Below are positions 16,195-24,547 of a stretch of 64,000 nt of DNA, one piece after another. The stretch spans positions 6,651 to 70,650 of the forward strand of contig DATMYF010000137.1 of NCBI GenBank assembly GCA_035561075.1. The letters run 5' to 3'. The position numbers were made by a program, and so were the translations under genes. The stretch's first letter is position 1. Each line of letters opens with the position of its first letter. Under the pieces are notes generated by a model. It was not told the origin of the DNA. It saw only the letters and a list, made by a program, of their open reading frames with translations, and did no database searches. This DNA comes from JAMCRM01 sp035561075. GTDB taxonomy: Bacteria; Acidobacteriota; Terriglobia; Bryobacterales; Bryobacteraceae.

Positions 16195-17141
16195 GCGGCT
16201 CCCCGTGCGTGCTGTGCGGCAAACGCGAATCCGCCACGCTCTTCACCTCCACGGACCGGCTTTACGGCACCACTACCGAGCGCTTTCAGGTGGTGCGCTG
16301 CGCCCACTGCGGCCTCATGCGCCTGGAGCCGCGGCCGTCGCCGGAGCGCGTACGACAGTACTACCCCGGTAACTACTGGTTCGCGCCGGACGGCACCGCG
16401 GCGGGACGCATGGAGGAGGCCTACCGGCGGCTGGTTCTGCGGGACCATGTGGGGTTTGTGCGGCAGGCGGTGGAGTCGGCAGGCATCCCCGGGCCGGTCC
16501 TCGACGTGGGCTGCGGCGGCGGCCTGTTCCTCGGGATGATGCGGGAGCGCGGCTTTCGGGTGCTGGGGCTCGACTTTTCACCCGACGCGGCGCGCGTAGC
16601 GTGGCGGCGCAACGAGGTGCCGGCGGTGTGTGGGAATCTCGCGTGCGCTCCCCTGGCTCCAGAGAGCTGCGCGGCGGTTACGATGTTCCACGTTGTCGAA
16701 CACCTGCACGATCCGGGTGCCTACCTTCAGGCCGCGCATGCCCTGCTGCGGCCGGGCGGACGCCTGGTAGTGCAGGTGCCGAACGCCGCCTGCTGGCAAT
16801 TCCGCCTTTTAGGAGCGAGGTGGACCGGCGTGGACGTCCCACGCCACCTGATCGACTTCCGCGCCTCGGACCTTGAAGCGCTGATCGTTTCCTGCGGCTT
16901 CGAAGTGATGCGGCGCAAGCACTTTTCGCTGCGCGACAATCCGGCGGGGTTGGCGAGCAGCATCGCTCCGGGGTTCGACCCCATGGCGAGGCGCATCCGG
17001 CGTGTCCCGGAGAGCGGCGCCGCGAAGCTTGCCAAGGACCTGCTGTATCTCGCGCTCGTCATGGCGGCGCTGCCGTTTGCGGCGCTCGAGGCGGCCTTCG
17101 GCGCCGGCTCTACCGTGATGGTCGAGGCGCGCAAGCCGTGA
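16191..17141 (+). CDS. SAM-dependent methyltransferase with N-terminal zinc-ribbon
   Basis: The 316-residue protein begins with a four-cysteine ribbon (CVLCGKRE, then CAHCGL; C-x2-C pairs about 27 residues apart), followed by a class I methyltransferase core: motif I VLDVGCGGGLFLGMM near residue 103, an acidic strand VLGLDFS, and FHVVEHLHDPGAYL. The C-terminus has a hydrophobic patch (LLYLALVMAALPFAALEAAF) that may touch the membrane. This architecture is common in sugar and polysaccharide methyltransferases. It overlaps its neighbours by 4 bases at each end. Confidence 0.85.
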   Translation: MSGSPCVLCGKRESATLFTSTDRLYGTTTERFQVVRCAHCGLMRLEPRPSPERVRQYYPGNYWFAPDGTAAGRMEEAYRRLVLRDHVGFVRQAVESAGIPGPVLDVGCGGGLFLGMMRERGFRVLGLDFSPDAARVAWRRNEVPAVCGNLACAPLAPESCAAVTMFHVVEHLHDPGAYLQAAHALLRPGGRLVVQVPNAACWQFRLLGARWTGVDVPRHLIDFRASDLEALIVSCGFEVMRRKHFSLRDNPAGLASSIAPGFDPMARRIRRVPESGAAKLAKDLLYLALVMAALPFAALEAAFGAGSTVMVEARKP

Positions 17142-17839
17142 GATACAGCGCGATTGCCGGACGCCTGCCACGCCCGCTCCGGCGCCACATCCTGCACTTT
17201 GAAGCGGCCATCGAAGATGCCGTCGCGGCGTTCGCAGCGGAACTGCGGCCGGGCGCGCGCGTGCTCGATGCCGGCGCCGGGGAAGGGCAGTACGCGGGGC
17301 ACTTCAAACCGCATCGCTACTGCGGGGTGGATCTCGCGGTGGGGGATGCGCAGTGGGACTACACGCGCCTGGACGCCCTCGCCGACCTCACCCGGCTGCC
17401 GTTCGCGCCGGGCACCTTCGCCGCCGCCATCCACATCGTCACCCTGGAGCATGTCCGGGAGCCGGGCTGCGTGCTGGCAGAAATCGCGCGCGCCCTTGAA
17501 CCCGGGGGGCTGCTGCTGGTTGTGGCGCCGCACGAGTGGGAAGTGCACCAGGCGCCGCACGATTATTTTCGATACACGCGCCACGGCCTGGCCTACCTGC
17601 TGGAGAAGGCCGGGCTCGCGCCGATCGCGATCCAGCCGGTGGGCGGATATTTCCGGCTGCTCGCCCGCCGGCTGATGAACGGGTTACAATTCTTCTCAGG
17701 CGGCCGCCGCTGGTTTCTGTTCGTCCCAGCCGCCCTCCTGCTGGTTCCTCCGGCACTGATCCTGCCCTATCTGGATTTTCTCGACCGGGACCGCAACTTC
17801 ACGCTCGGATATATATGCACGGCAAGAAAACCTTTGTGA
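17138..17839 (+). CDS. Class I SAM-dependent methyltransferase
   Basis: A 233-residue protein with motif I VLDAGAGEGQYAGHF near residue 45, YCGVDLAVGD, and the family post-motif T-L-E-H-V-R-E-P-G-C-V-L-A-E. The C-terminal region is hydrophobic (FLFVPAALLLVPPALILPYL), suggesting a membrane anchor. It starts with GTG in a GTGA overlap with the previous gene, and its last 25 bases overlap the start of the glutaminyl-cyclase-like gene. The substrate is unknown; the neighbouring glycosyltransferase points to a surface polysaccharide or glycolipid. Confidence 0.82.
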   Translation: MRYSAIAGRLPRPLRRHILHFEAAIEDAVAAFAAELRPGARVLDAGAGEGQYAGHFKPHRYCGVDLAVGDAQWDYTRLDALADLTRLPFAPGTFAAAIHIVTLEHVREPGCVLAEIARALEPGGLLLVVAPHEWEVHQAPHDYFRYTRHGLAYLLEKAGLAPIAIQPVGGYFRLLARRLMNGLQFFSGGRRWFLFVPAALLLVPPALILPYLDFLDRDRNFTLGYICTARKPL

Positions 17840-18687
17840 CGCTGGCGGCCGGTCTGCTCGCCCTGGGCGCGCAAGCGACCGAATTTAGCGGCGCACAGGC
17901 GCTCGAATACACGCGGCACGCAGTGGCATTCGGCCCGCGTCCGCCCGGGTCGGCGGCGCTCGAAAAGTTGCGTGCTTACATAGTGGCGGAGTTGAAGCCG
18001 CGGGGCTGCCAGGTTACCATGGATGCCTTCACGGCCCGCACGCCCATCGGCCCTATCGCCATGAAGAACATCGTCTGCCGTTTCCCTGGGACCTCCGGGC
18101 GCGCGGTAGCGATTACCGGACACTACGATACCAAGCTGTTCCGCGACTTCCGCTTCGTGGGCGCCGACGATGGCGGCTCCTCCACAGGCTTCCTGCTGGA
18201 AATGGCCCGCGCGCTCCAGGGACGGCCGCGTGTGGACGACGTTTACCTGGTATGGTTCGACGGCGAGGAGGCCATCGGGGAATGGTCCGCCGTGGACGGC
18301 CTCCACGGCAGCCGGAACCTCGCCGCGCGCTGGGCCGCCGACGGCACGCTTGGGCGCCTCAAGGCGCTCATCAATGTGGATATGATCGGGGATAAAGAGC
18401 TGGGGATCATGAAAGAGCTGAACTCGTCCCCGCGCCTGACCGCGTTAGTCTGGGACACCGCGCAGCGCCTGGGCTACAACAAGTACTTCCTCGAAAGCGG
18501 CGGCGCCACGGAGGACGATCACATTCCGTTCCTCCGTCGGGGTGTGGAGTCCCTGGACCTGATCGATTTCGATAAGAACTACTGGCACACCCCTAACGAC
18601 ACCATGGACAAGCTGAGCGCCCACAGCTTCGGCGTGGTGGGGACGGTGCTCATGAAAGTGCTGGACAGACTGGAAGGACAACGCTGA
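17815..18687 (+). CDS. Exported M28-family metalloenzyme resembling animal-type glutaminyl cyclase
   Basis: A 290-residue protein with a signal peptide (about residues 1-21, ending A-Q-A) and an M28 zinc-hydrolase fold. Many residues match animal glutaminyl-peptide cyclotransferase rather than ordinary aminopeptidases: zinc-binding Asp119 in ADDGGSSTG, Glu151-Glu152 in WFDGEEA, Trp157, the helix GLHGSRNLAA, Asp189, D-D-H-I-P-F-L-R-R-G-V (residues 234-244), and the Trp257-His258 pair in YWHTPND, where the His is a zinc ligand. Such enzymes turn N-terminal Gln into pyroglutamate. A general aminopeptidase role is the alternative. ATG 17815 is chosen because it gives the signal peptide. Confidence 0.82.
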   Translation: MHGKKTFVTLAAGLLALGAQATEFSGAQALEYTRHAVAFGPRPPGSAALEKLRAYIVAELKPRGCQVTMDAFTARTPIGPIAMKNIVCRFPGTSGRAVAITGHYDTKLFRDFRFVGADDGGSSTGFLLEMARALQGRPRVDDVYLVWFDGEEAIGEWSAVDGLHGSRNLAARWAADGTLGRLKALINVDMIGDKELGIMKELNSSPRLTALVWDTAQRLGYNKYFLESGGATEDDHIPFLRRGVESLDLIDFDKNYWHTPNDTMDKLSAHSFGVVGTVLMKVLDRLEGQR

Positions 18688-19569
18688 GTGGATGGAGCCA
18701 TCGTAGTCGATAAGCCCGCGGGCTGGACGTCCCACGACGTGGTGGGGAAACTGCGGCGTCTCGCCCGAACGAAAAAGGTGGGGCATCTGGGCACGCTCGA
18801 CCCCATTGCCACGGGCGTGCTGCCCTTGGTGCTCAACCGCGCTACCCGCCTGGCCCGGTTCTATGTCCGCAGCGACAAGGTCTACCACGCGGTGGTGCGG
18901 TTCGGATACTCCACAACCACCTATGATCGCGCGGGAGAGCCGACCTCGCGCGAAACCGAGCCCGCCATTACGCGCGAGGAGATCGAACGGCATCTCGACC
19001 GGTTCCGCGGTGCCTTCCTGCAGACCCCGCCCCCGGTGTCGGCCAAGAAAGTAGATGGCGTGCGAGCCTACAAGCTGGTGCGCCAGAACGTGGCCGTGGA
19101 GTTGGAGCCGGTCGCTGTCGAGGTGTACGACCTCGAACTGCTGGAACTCAACGGGGCTGAAGCCGTCATGCGCGCGCACTGCTCCGGCGGCACTTACATG
19201 CGGGCCATCGCGCACGACCTGGGAGAGGCCCTCGGCTGCGGCGCGCACCTGCGGGACCTGCGGCGCACTCTATCCGGTGAATTCAAGATCGAGCAGGCCA
19301 GGACCATCCCGGAGCTTGAGCAACTGGCGGCTGAAGACCGCATGGCTGAGGCCGTGATCCCCGCCGCCGAATTGCTGCCCGACATCACCGCCGTTTACGT
19401 GGACGAACTTGTGGTGAACCACATCCGGCAGGGGCGCAACTTCCCCGTCTCACCATTCCGCGCGAAGCCGGGTGGGCGCTTCGTGAAAGCCGTTTCGCGT
19501 GAAGGCGACCTGGTGGCCATCGGGGAAGCGGTGCTGCCGAACCTGTACCATCCCGCGGTGGTGTTGTAA
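18688..19569 (+). CDS. truB: tRNA pseudouridine-55 synthase
   Basis: Makes pseudouridine 55 in the T-loop of tRNAs. The 293-residue protein has the TruB start V-V-D-K-P-A-G-W-T-S-H and the catalytic motif H-L-G-T-L-D-P with Asp38, plus the CSGGTYMRAIAHDLGEALG block and a C-terminal PUA-like region (HIRQGRNFPV). It begins with GTG directly after the stop of the previous gene, so it is probably coupled to it. No rbfA or infB neighbours are present, unlike the usual truB setting. Confidence 0.95.
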   Translation: MDGAIVVDKPAGWTSHDVVGKLRRLARTKKVGHLGTLDPIATGVLPLVLNRATRLARFYVRSDKVYHAVVRFGYSTTTYDRAGEPTSRETEPAITREEIERHLDRFRGAFLQTPPPVSAKKVDGVRAYKLVRQNVAVELEPVAVEVYDLELLELNGAEAVMRAHCSGGTYMRAIAHDLGEALGCGAHLRDLRRTLSGEFKIEQARTIPELEQLAAEDRMAEAVIPAAELLPDITAVYVDELVVNHIRQGRNFPVSPFRAKPGGRFVKAVSREGDLVAIGEAVLPNLYHPAVVL

Positions 19570-19577
19570 GGCGCGGC

Positions 19578-20075
19578 CTACTGGAACTGCCAGAAGACGC
19601 CCAGAGAGAAGCGCGTGAAGCGGTTGTCGCCGAGGAAGCCCTTGATCTCCGGGCGAATCCCGAGATTTTCCGTAAGGTAGTACCGCGCGCCGCCGCTCAG
19701 GTTGACGGCGAAATCGGTGTCGCTGCCGAACGGCCCGCCGACGTGCACGAGGCCGATTCCTACTCCCACGTAGGGGGCCAGGCGCTGGATGTGCCCCGGG
19801 AAGCGCACCTGTACTCCGCCATTGAAGTCCCACAGGTTCGATCGGAAGCCGCGGGGACCCCCCAGCGGCGCATAGCTGAACTCCGCGTTGGGGACCAGGT
19901 GCCGGGAGGTCGGGTACGCGAACCCGGCGCCCACCGTCGGGTGTGAGCCAACTCCGAAAACGCCGCCGAAGAAACCAGTGACTTCCCCTACTTCCACTTC
20001 CGCATCTTGGGCGGAGAGCGCCGGCGCTAATATCATTGCCAACGCAAAGAATGAAATCCGGATGGAATATCGCAT
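19578..20075 (-). CDS. Small outer-membrane beta-barrel protein
   Basis: A 165-residue protein with a signal peptide (MRYSIRISFFALAMILAPALSAQ cut near Ala-Gln) followed by alternating hydrophobic strands, glycine- and aromatic-rich turns, and a terminal aromatic strand ending in F-W-Q-F-Q, as expected for an 8-stranded barrel. Repeated patterns such as YVGVGIGLVHVGG and GGARYYLTENLGIRPEIKG are typical of OmpW/porin-like families of unknown substrate. It faces truB, with 8 bases between the two stop codons. Confidence 0.75.
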   Translation of the reverse strand: MRYSIRISFFALAMILAPALSAQDAEVEVGEVTGFFGGVFGVGSHPTVGAGFAYPTSRHLVPNAEFSYAPLGGPRGFRSNLWDFNGGVQVRFPGHIQRLAPYVGVGIGLVHVGGPFGSDTDFAVNLSGGARYYLTENLGIRPEIKGFLGDNRFTRFSLGVFWQFQ

Positions 20076-20185
20076 CGGTTTCGTAGACGCGTGCCACCGG
20101 GAGCGGTTGCACGAACAGTCTTGGCGTATTCTGGATGTAACATCGTGTACCTGAATTCTTTCTGCGTTCGCGGCGGTCGCGCCCG

Positions 20186-20554
20186 GTGAAGTACCTGCTG
20201 GTAATGGCCGGCGGCGCCGCGGGCACGCTCTTACGCTACGTGGTAGGCGCCACCATCATGAGCCGGTACGGGGGACGCTTTCCGCTCGGCACCCTGGCCG
20301 TGAACCTGAGCGGGTCATTCCTCATCGGCCTCGCGATGACGCTGCTGACCGAGCGTTTCGCCCCGCATCCGAACCTGCGGCTGTTCCTGGTAATCGGTCT
20401 TCTAGGCGGCTACACCACCTTTTCGAGCTTCGAGTGGGAGACCTACGCTGCCATGCGTGAAGGCGGCACGTGGCTGGGCCTGGCCAATATAGCCGGCAGC
20501 GTGACGCTGGGGTACGCGGCGGTGTGGCTCGGGGTGATGCTGGGACGGCGGTGA
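20186..20554 (+). CDS. crcB: Fluoride-specific ion channel CrcB/Fluc
   Basis: Exports toxic fluoride. The 122-residue protein has four membrane helices, the N-terminal GGAAGTLLRY motif, the helix-2 asparagine segment VNLSGSFLIGLAM, and the signature GGYTTFSSFEWE with the Thr/Phe residues of the fluoride pore. Fluc works as a dual-topology dimer, so a single gene is enough. The 110 bases upstream do not show a recognisable fluoride riboswitch. The GTG start has no clear Shine-Dalgarno. It ends one base before the oppositely oriented MFS gene. Confidence 0.93.
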   Translation: MKYLLVMAGGAAGTLLRYVVGATIMSRYGGRFPLGTLAVNLSGSFLIGLAMTLLTERFAPHPNLRLFLVIGLLGGYTTFSSFEWETYAAMREGGTWLGLANIAGSVTLGYAAVWLGVMLGRR

Positions 20555-20555
20555 A

Positions 20556-21767
20556 TCAAAGCCGGCTGCGGTTCCAAAGCACCAGGACGGCGCCGGATGC
20601 CATGAGGATGCCCGCGGCGATGAAGCCGGCCGCCGGGGAGACCGCCGTCCATAGGGTCCCCACCAGGACGCTCGCCACCAGATCGCCGACGCCGTTCACC
20701 GAACCCATCAGCCCGTAGGCGGTACCGCGCGATTCGAGCGGCACCAGGTCTGCCGGGATGGCTCCCTCGAGCGCATCCTCCATCGCGATATATACCCCGG
20801 CCGCGCCAAACAGCAACGCCAGCCACACCGGCCCGGAGATGTTCCAGGCAAAAACCACGGCTACCGCGAACGAGGTTAAAGCCCCGGCGACGTATCCTGC
20901 CGCGAGCAGCCTTTGCTTGTCCATACGGTCAGCCACTAGCCCCACGGGGAAGGATGCGGCGGCGTATAGCCCGTTGCGCACCACGTAGAGCAGCGCCCCC
21001 GCCTGGGCCGCACGAACCATCCCCAGATGCGGTTCCAGCAGTTGCGCGGCACCCAGCACCAGCAGGGTGTGGGAGAAGTCGCCCGCGCCGAACAGGCCCA
21101 CCCCGGTGAGGAACCGCAGGTAGGGCTTGGGGAGGTTGCGCACCGAGATCCACAGCCGGAGGTGACGGTCCGGCGGCCGTCGCGTTTCCCGTACAAGGAT
21201 GAGGATGGAGGCGACCGCCACAATGCCCGGGACCAGCGAGAACAGGAACACCCCGCGGAAGGGCGCGTCCGGCATGGGGGCAGGCAGCATTCCGAGCAGA
21301 GCCACGCCGATGAGCGGCCCCAGTACCGCGCCCATTGTGTCGCCCGCGCGATGCAGCCCGAAGGCGCGGCCGCGCGTCTCGGCGTCCACGGATTCCGCCA
21401 GCATGGCGTCCCGCAAGGGCCCGCGGATGCCCTTGCCGAACCAGGCTATCATCCGTCCCGCCAGCACCAGCGGCCACGAGACCGCCAGGGCGAACAGCGC
21501 CAGAGCAGTGCCCGAAAGGAAGTAGCCGAAGGCCACAATTCCCTTGCGGTGGCCGATGCGGTCGGAATACCAGCCGGCACCCAGTTTGACGAAGCTCGCC
21601 AGGGCGTCGGCGGCGCCCTCGATCCACCCGAGCGCCGCGGCGGCCACCCCGATCGTGTTGAGGAAACCCGGCAGCACGGCGGTAACCATCTCATAGCCAA
21701 CATCGGCGCAGAAACTGGTGATGGTCAGGCCCGTTACGTTTCGGTTCAGCCACTTTGGCACGCGCAT
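20556..21767 (-). CDS. MFS transporter
   Basis: A 403-residue inner-membrane protein with about 12 hydrophobic helices. The loop between helices 2 and 3 reads G-A-G-W-Y-S-D-R-I-G-H-R-K-G, the MFS motif A position, and a related sequence (LVADRMDKQRLL) occurs in the second half, as expected from the internal duplication. The family resembles putative drug or metabolite exporters with an N-terminal NVTGLTITSF segment; the substrate cannot be told. A CATAAT hexamer ends 11 bases before the ATG (on the minus strand), so the leader would be only a few bases long. Confidence 0.88.
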   Translation of the reverse strand: MRVPKWLNRNVTGLTITSFCADVGYEMVTAVLPGFLNTIGVAAAALGWIEGAADALASFVKLGAGWYSDRIGHRKGIVAFGYFLSGTALALFALAVSWPLVLAGRMIAWFGKGIRGPLRDAMLAESVDAETRGRAFGLHRAGDTMGAVLGPLIGVALLGMLPAPMPDAPFRGVFLFSLVPGIVAVASILILVRETRRPPDRHLRLWISVRNLPKPYLRFLTGVGLFGAGDFSHTLLVLGAAQLLEPHLGMVRAAQAGALLYVVRNGLYAAASFPVGLVADRMDKQRLLAAGYVAGALTSFAVAVVFAWNISGPVWLALLFGAAGVYIAMEDALEGAIPADLVPLESRGTAYGLMGSVNGVGDLVASVLVGTLWTAVSPAAGFIAAGILMASGAVLVLWNRSRL

Positions 21768-21838
21768 CCGCAGAATCCATTATGCGCCCCCTGCGCGGCG
21801 CTCCATGCTAAATTGAAAAGTCGATCTCACCGGTACAC

Positions 21839-22768
21839 ATGGCGATACGCAATGTAGTGATTGTGGGCTCCGGCTGCGCGGGTAACACCGCCGCCATCTA
21901 CGCCGCACGGGCCAACCTGAAGCCTCTTGTGGTGACGGGACATGAGGGCGGGGGGCAGCTTTCGCTCACCACCCTGGTGGAGAACTTCCCCGGTTTCCCC
22001 GAAGGAATCCAGGGCCCCGACCTGGTGGAGAACATGAAGCGCCAGGCGCAGAACTTCGGCGCCGAGTACTTGCACGGCGCGGTCACCGAGGCCGACCTCT
22101 CCCAGCGCCCCTTCCGCCTGAGCATCGAAGGCGAGCACGTGGAGGCACGGACGCTGATCATCGCCTCGGGCGCGTCGGCACGCTGGCTCGGGCTTCCCTC
22201 CGAGCAGAAGCTGATCGGGCACGGCGTGAGTTCCTGCGCCACCTGCGACGGTTTCTTCTACCGCGATAAAAAGATCATGGTGGTGGGAGGCGGCGATTCC
22301 GCCATGGAAGAGGCCAACTTCCTCACGCGTTTCGGGCGCGAAGTTGCCGTGGTGCACCGGCGCGACGTCTTCCGTGCTTCGAAGATCATGCTGGACCGCG
22401 CCCGCGCGAACCCCAAGATCAAGCTCGTCACCAACGCCGTGATCGATGACGTGTACGACGTCGAGCAGGGCGTGGTCACGGGTGTCAAACTGCGCAACGT
22501 CGTTAGCGGGGACACGTGGAAGCAGGATGTGGACGGGCTGTTCGTGGCCATCGGCCATATCCCCAACACGGCGGTGTTCCGCGGCCAGATCGAAACCGAT
22601 GAGGACGGCTACATCGTGTCGATGGGCGGCGCCCGCACCAGCGTATCGGGCGTTTTTCACGCGGGCGACGTGCAGGATCGCATTTACAGGCAGGCCATCA
22701 CGGCCTCAGCGGCGGGTTGCATGGCGGCCATCGAAGTGGAAAGATTCCTGGAATCAGAAGGTCACTAG
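21839..22768 (+). CDS. trxB: Thioredoxin reductase
   Basis: Uses NADPH to reduce thioredoxin. The 309-residue protein has an N-terminal FAD-binding loop G-S-G-C-A-G-N-T-A-A (usual GSGPAG, here with Cys), the redox pair Cys133-Ala-Thr-Cys136 followed by D-G, the NADPH loop GGGDSAMEEANFL, and the C-terminal HAGDVQD. Length and order are those of bacterial low-molecular-weight TrxB. Downstream ridA follows after a 17-base gap with its own Shine-Dalgarno, suggesting a two-gene unit. Confidence 0.95.
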   Translation: MAIRNVVIVGSGCAGNTAAIYAARANLKPLVVTGHEGGGQLSLTTLVENFPGFPEGIQGPDLVENMKRQAQNFGAEYLHGAVTEADLSQRPFRLSIEGEHVEARTLIIASGASARWLGLPSEQKLIGHGVSSCATCDGFFYRDKKIMVVGGGDSAMEEANFLTRFGREVAVVHRRDVFRASKIMLDRARANPKIKLVTNAVIDDVYDVEQGVVTGVKLRNVVSGDTWKQDVDGLFVAIGHIPNTAVFRGQIETDEDGYIVSMGGARTSVSGVFHAGDVQDRIYRQAITASAAGCMAAIEVERFLESEGH

Positions 22769-22785
22769 TTCAAGGAGCAGCAGGA

Positions 22786-23172
22786 ATGATCGAGCGAATT
22801 ACCCCTCCGGGCGTCCCCGTGCCACGTGGACCCTACTCTCCGGCTGTGTGCGCCGGTGGTTTTATCTTCGTCGCGGGGCAGGGGCCCATTGACGCCGTCA
22901 AGAATGAGATGTCGCTGGGCGACATCGCGCACGAGACGCGCCTGACCCTGAACAACATCAAGACCATTCTTGCGGGCTGTGGCGCCACCATGCAGGATGT
23001 GGTGAAGTGTTCCGTGTTCCTGGCGGATGGTAAGGATTTCGCCGCCATGAACGCGGTCTACGCCGAGTTCTTCGGCGAGGCCAAACCCGCCCGGACGACG
23101 GTGGCGTGCCAGTTCGCGATCCCGAACATGAAGGTGGAGATCGACTGCATCGCCTATAAGCCGCGGAAGTAG
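22786..23172 (+). CDS. RidA-family enamine/imine deaminase
   Basis: RidA proteins hydrolyse reactive enamine intermediates from PLP enzymes. The 128-residue protein shows the family pattern: GPYSPAVCAGGFIFVAGQ at the N-terminus, ETRLTLNNIKTIL, and the C-terminal F-F-G-E-A-K-P-A-R-T-T-V with the catalytic Arg. ATG 22786 is preceded by AAGGAG nine bases earlier. It is probably co-transcribed with trxB. Confidence 0.93.
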   Translation: MIERITPPGVPVPRGPYSPAVCAGGFIFVAGQGPIDAVKNEMSLGDIAHETRLTLNNIKTILAGCGATMQDVVKCSVFLADGKDFAAMNAVYAEFFGEAKPARTTVACQFAIPNMKVEIDCIAYKPRK

Positions 23173-23178
23173 CGGCTG

Positions 23179-24060
23179 ATGCTGTCGCGGCGGGCATTCA
23201 CGAGTTCTATGCTGGCGGCGCCGCTCGGTGCCGCCAGACCCGGCTGGATCGACGCCCACTCCCACGTGTGGACGCCGGACCGGAGGCGCTATCCCCTGGC
23301 CGCCGGTTTCACGCCGGACCACATGAAGCCCGCGAGTTTCACCCCCGAAGAACTGCTGGCCCAGGCGCGTCCGGCGGGTGTCGAACGGGTGGTGCTTATT
23401 CAGATCAGCTTCTACGGGGTGAATAACTCCTACATGCTGGACAGCATGGCGCGCTTCCCAGGGATGTTCTCCGGGGTGGCGGTCATCGATGAGAACGACA
23501 ACCCCGCCGCCACCATGCGCCGCCTGAAGCGAGCCGGTGTGCGGGGGTTCCGCATCCGGCCCCGCACACCAGAGTGGCTGGACGGACCGGGTATGGCAGC
23601 CATGTGGAAGTGCGGCGCCGCCGAGGGCCTGGCGATGTGTCCCCTGATGGACCCCGGGGCGCTGCCCGCGCTCGACCGCATGTGCCGCCGCCACCCCGAA
23701 ACTACTGTGGTGATCGACCACTTCGCCCGCGTGGGCGCCGGCGGGGAGATCCGGGAAGCCGACGTGAAGCAGCTCTGCGGGCTTGCGGCGCACCCCCGGG
23801 TGCACGTGAAGCTCTCGGCGTTCTATACCTTGGGGAAGGCGCAGTACCCGTACCTCGACCTCATCCCCATGATCAGGCGCCTCTACGACGTCTACGGTCC
23901 GCGGCGCCTCATGTGGGCCAGCGACTGCCCCTACCAGCTTCAGAACGGCAATACTTACCGCGGCTCGATCGAGCTCATCCGCGACCGGCTGGATTTCCTC
24001 ACACCCGCCGACCGGGACTGGCTGCTGCGCGATACCGCCGCACGCGTCTTCTTTAGCTAG
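23179..24060 (+). CDS. Amidohydrolase-2-family metal-dependent hydrolase, possibly exported
   Basis: The 293-residue protein begins S-R-R-A-F-T-S-S-M-L-A-A-P, a twin-arginine-like leader, then W-I-D-A-H-S-H-V-W, the first metal-binding HxH of the TIM-barrel amidohydrolase fold. Further family landmarks are V-V-I-D-H-F-A-R-V near residue 178 and MWASDCPYQLQNG near residue 245, with the conserved Asp of the active site. Close relatives hydrolyse lactones or decarboxylate aromatic acids; the substrate here is unknown. It starts six bases after ridA, so it may belong to the same unit. Confidence 0.85.
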   Translation: MLSRRAFTSSMLAAPLGAARPGWIDAHSHVWTPDRRRYPLAAGFTPDHMKPASFTPEELLAQARPAGVERVVLIQISFYGVNNSYMLDSMARFPGMFSGVAVIDENDNPAATMRRLKRAGVRGFRIRPRTPEWLDGPGMAAMWKCGAAEGLAMCPLMDPGALPALDRMCRRHPETTVVIDHFARVGAGGEIREADVKQLCGLAAHPRVHVKLSAFYTLGKAQYPYLDLIPMIRRLYDVYGPRRLMWASDCPYQLQNGNTYRGSIELIRDRLDFLTPADRDWLLRDTAARVFFS

Positions 24061-24078
24061 TCGTGCCAAACTGAAGGC

Positions 24079-24471
24079 ATGGATGTCTGGCGCACCATCG
24101 CCGAACGGAAGATTCGGGAGGCCATGGACGAGGGGGAGTTTCAAAACCTGGAGGGCACCGGGGCGCCGCTCGACCTCGCCGAGGAGCCGTTCACGGACCC
24201 ATCGCTCCGCATGGCGCACCGGCTGCTTCGCAATAATGGCTTCGCGCCGGCGTGGATCGAGGATGCCCGGGAGATAGAGGCCGAATCGCACCGCTTGCGC
24301 ACCGATCTCGCCCGCTCGGGGGGTGAGCCCGAAGCTGTCGAGCGCTTCCGCCGCGGCGCCGCCCAGGTTAACCGGCGCATCGCATCTTACAACCTTCGCA
24401 CTCCCGCTGCGCAAACGCAGAAGCTGCCCCTCGATGTCGAGCGGGAGATCGCTCGCATTCTTTCCCGGTAG
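24079..24471 (+). CDS. DUF1992 (DnaJC28-like conserved domain) protein
   Basis: The 130-residue protein matches DUF1992: an N-terminal A-E-R-K-I-R-E-A-M-D-E-G-E-F-Q-N-L-E-G-T-G stretch followed by P-L-D-L and a helical part with RMAHRLLRNNGFAPAWIE. In eukaryotes this domain is found in the DnaJ homologue DNAJC28; in bacteria it stands alone and its function is not established. It follows the amidohydrolase stop by 18 bases. Confidence 0.82.
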   Translation: MDVWRTIAERKIREAMDEGEFQNLEGTGAPLDLAEEPFTDPSLRMAHRLLRNNGFAPAWIEDAREIEAESHRLRTDLARSGGEPEAVERFRRGAAQVNRRIASYNLRTPAAQTQKLPLDVEREIARILSR

Positions 24472-24547
24472 TCGCCCGCTCGATCCCATGAAGGTGCTGC
24501 GGTACGAATAGGTGTAGTCGAATCGTGCGCTCGCCGGTCTTAGTCTG

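Noticed and set aside
20076..20185. Possible fluoride riboswitch upstream of crcB
   Set aside because: I see none of the conserved pairing or GGCGAUG-type opening of the crcB motif in these 110 bases; the region also holds the start of the barrel gene on the other strand.
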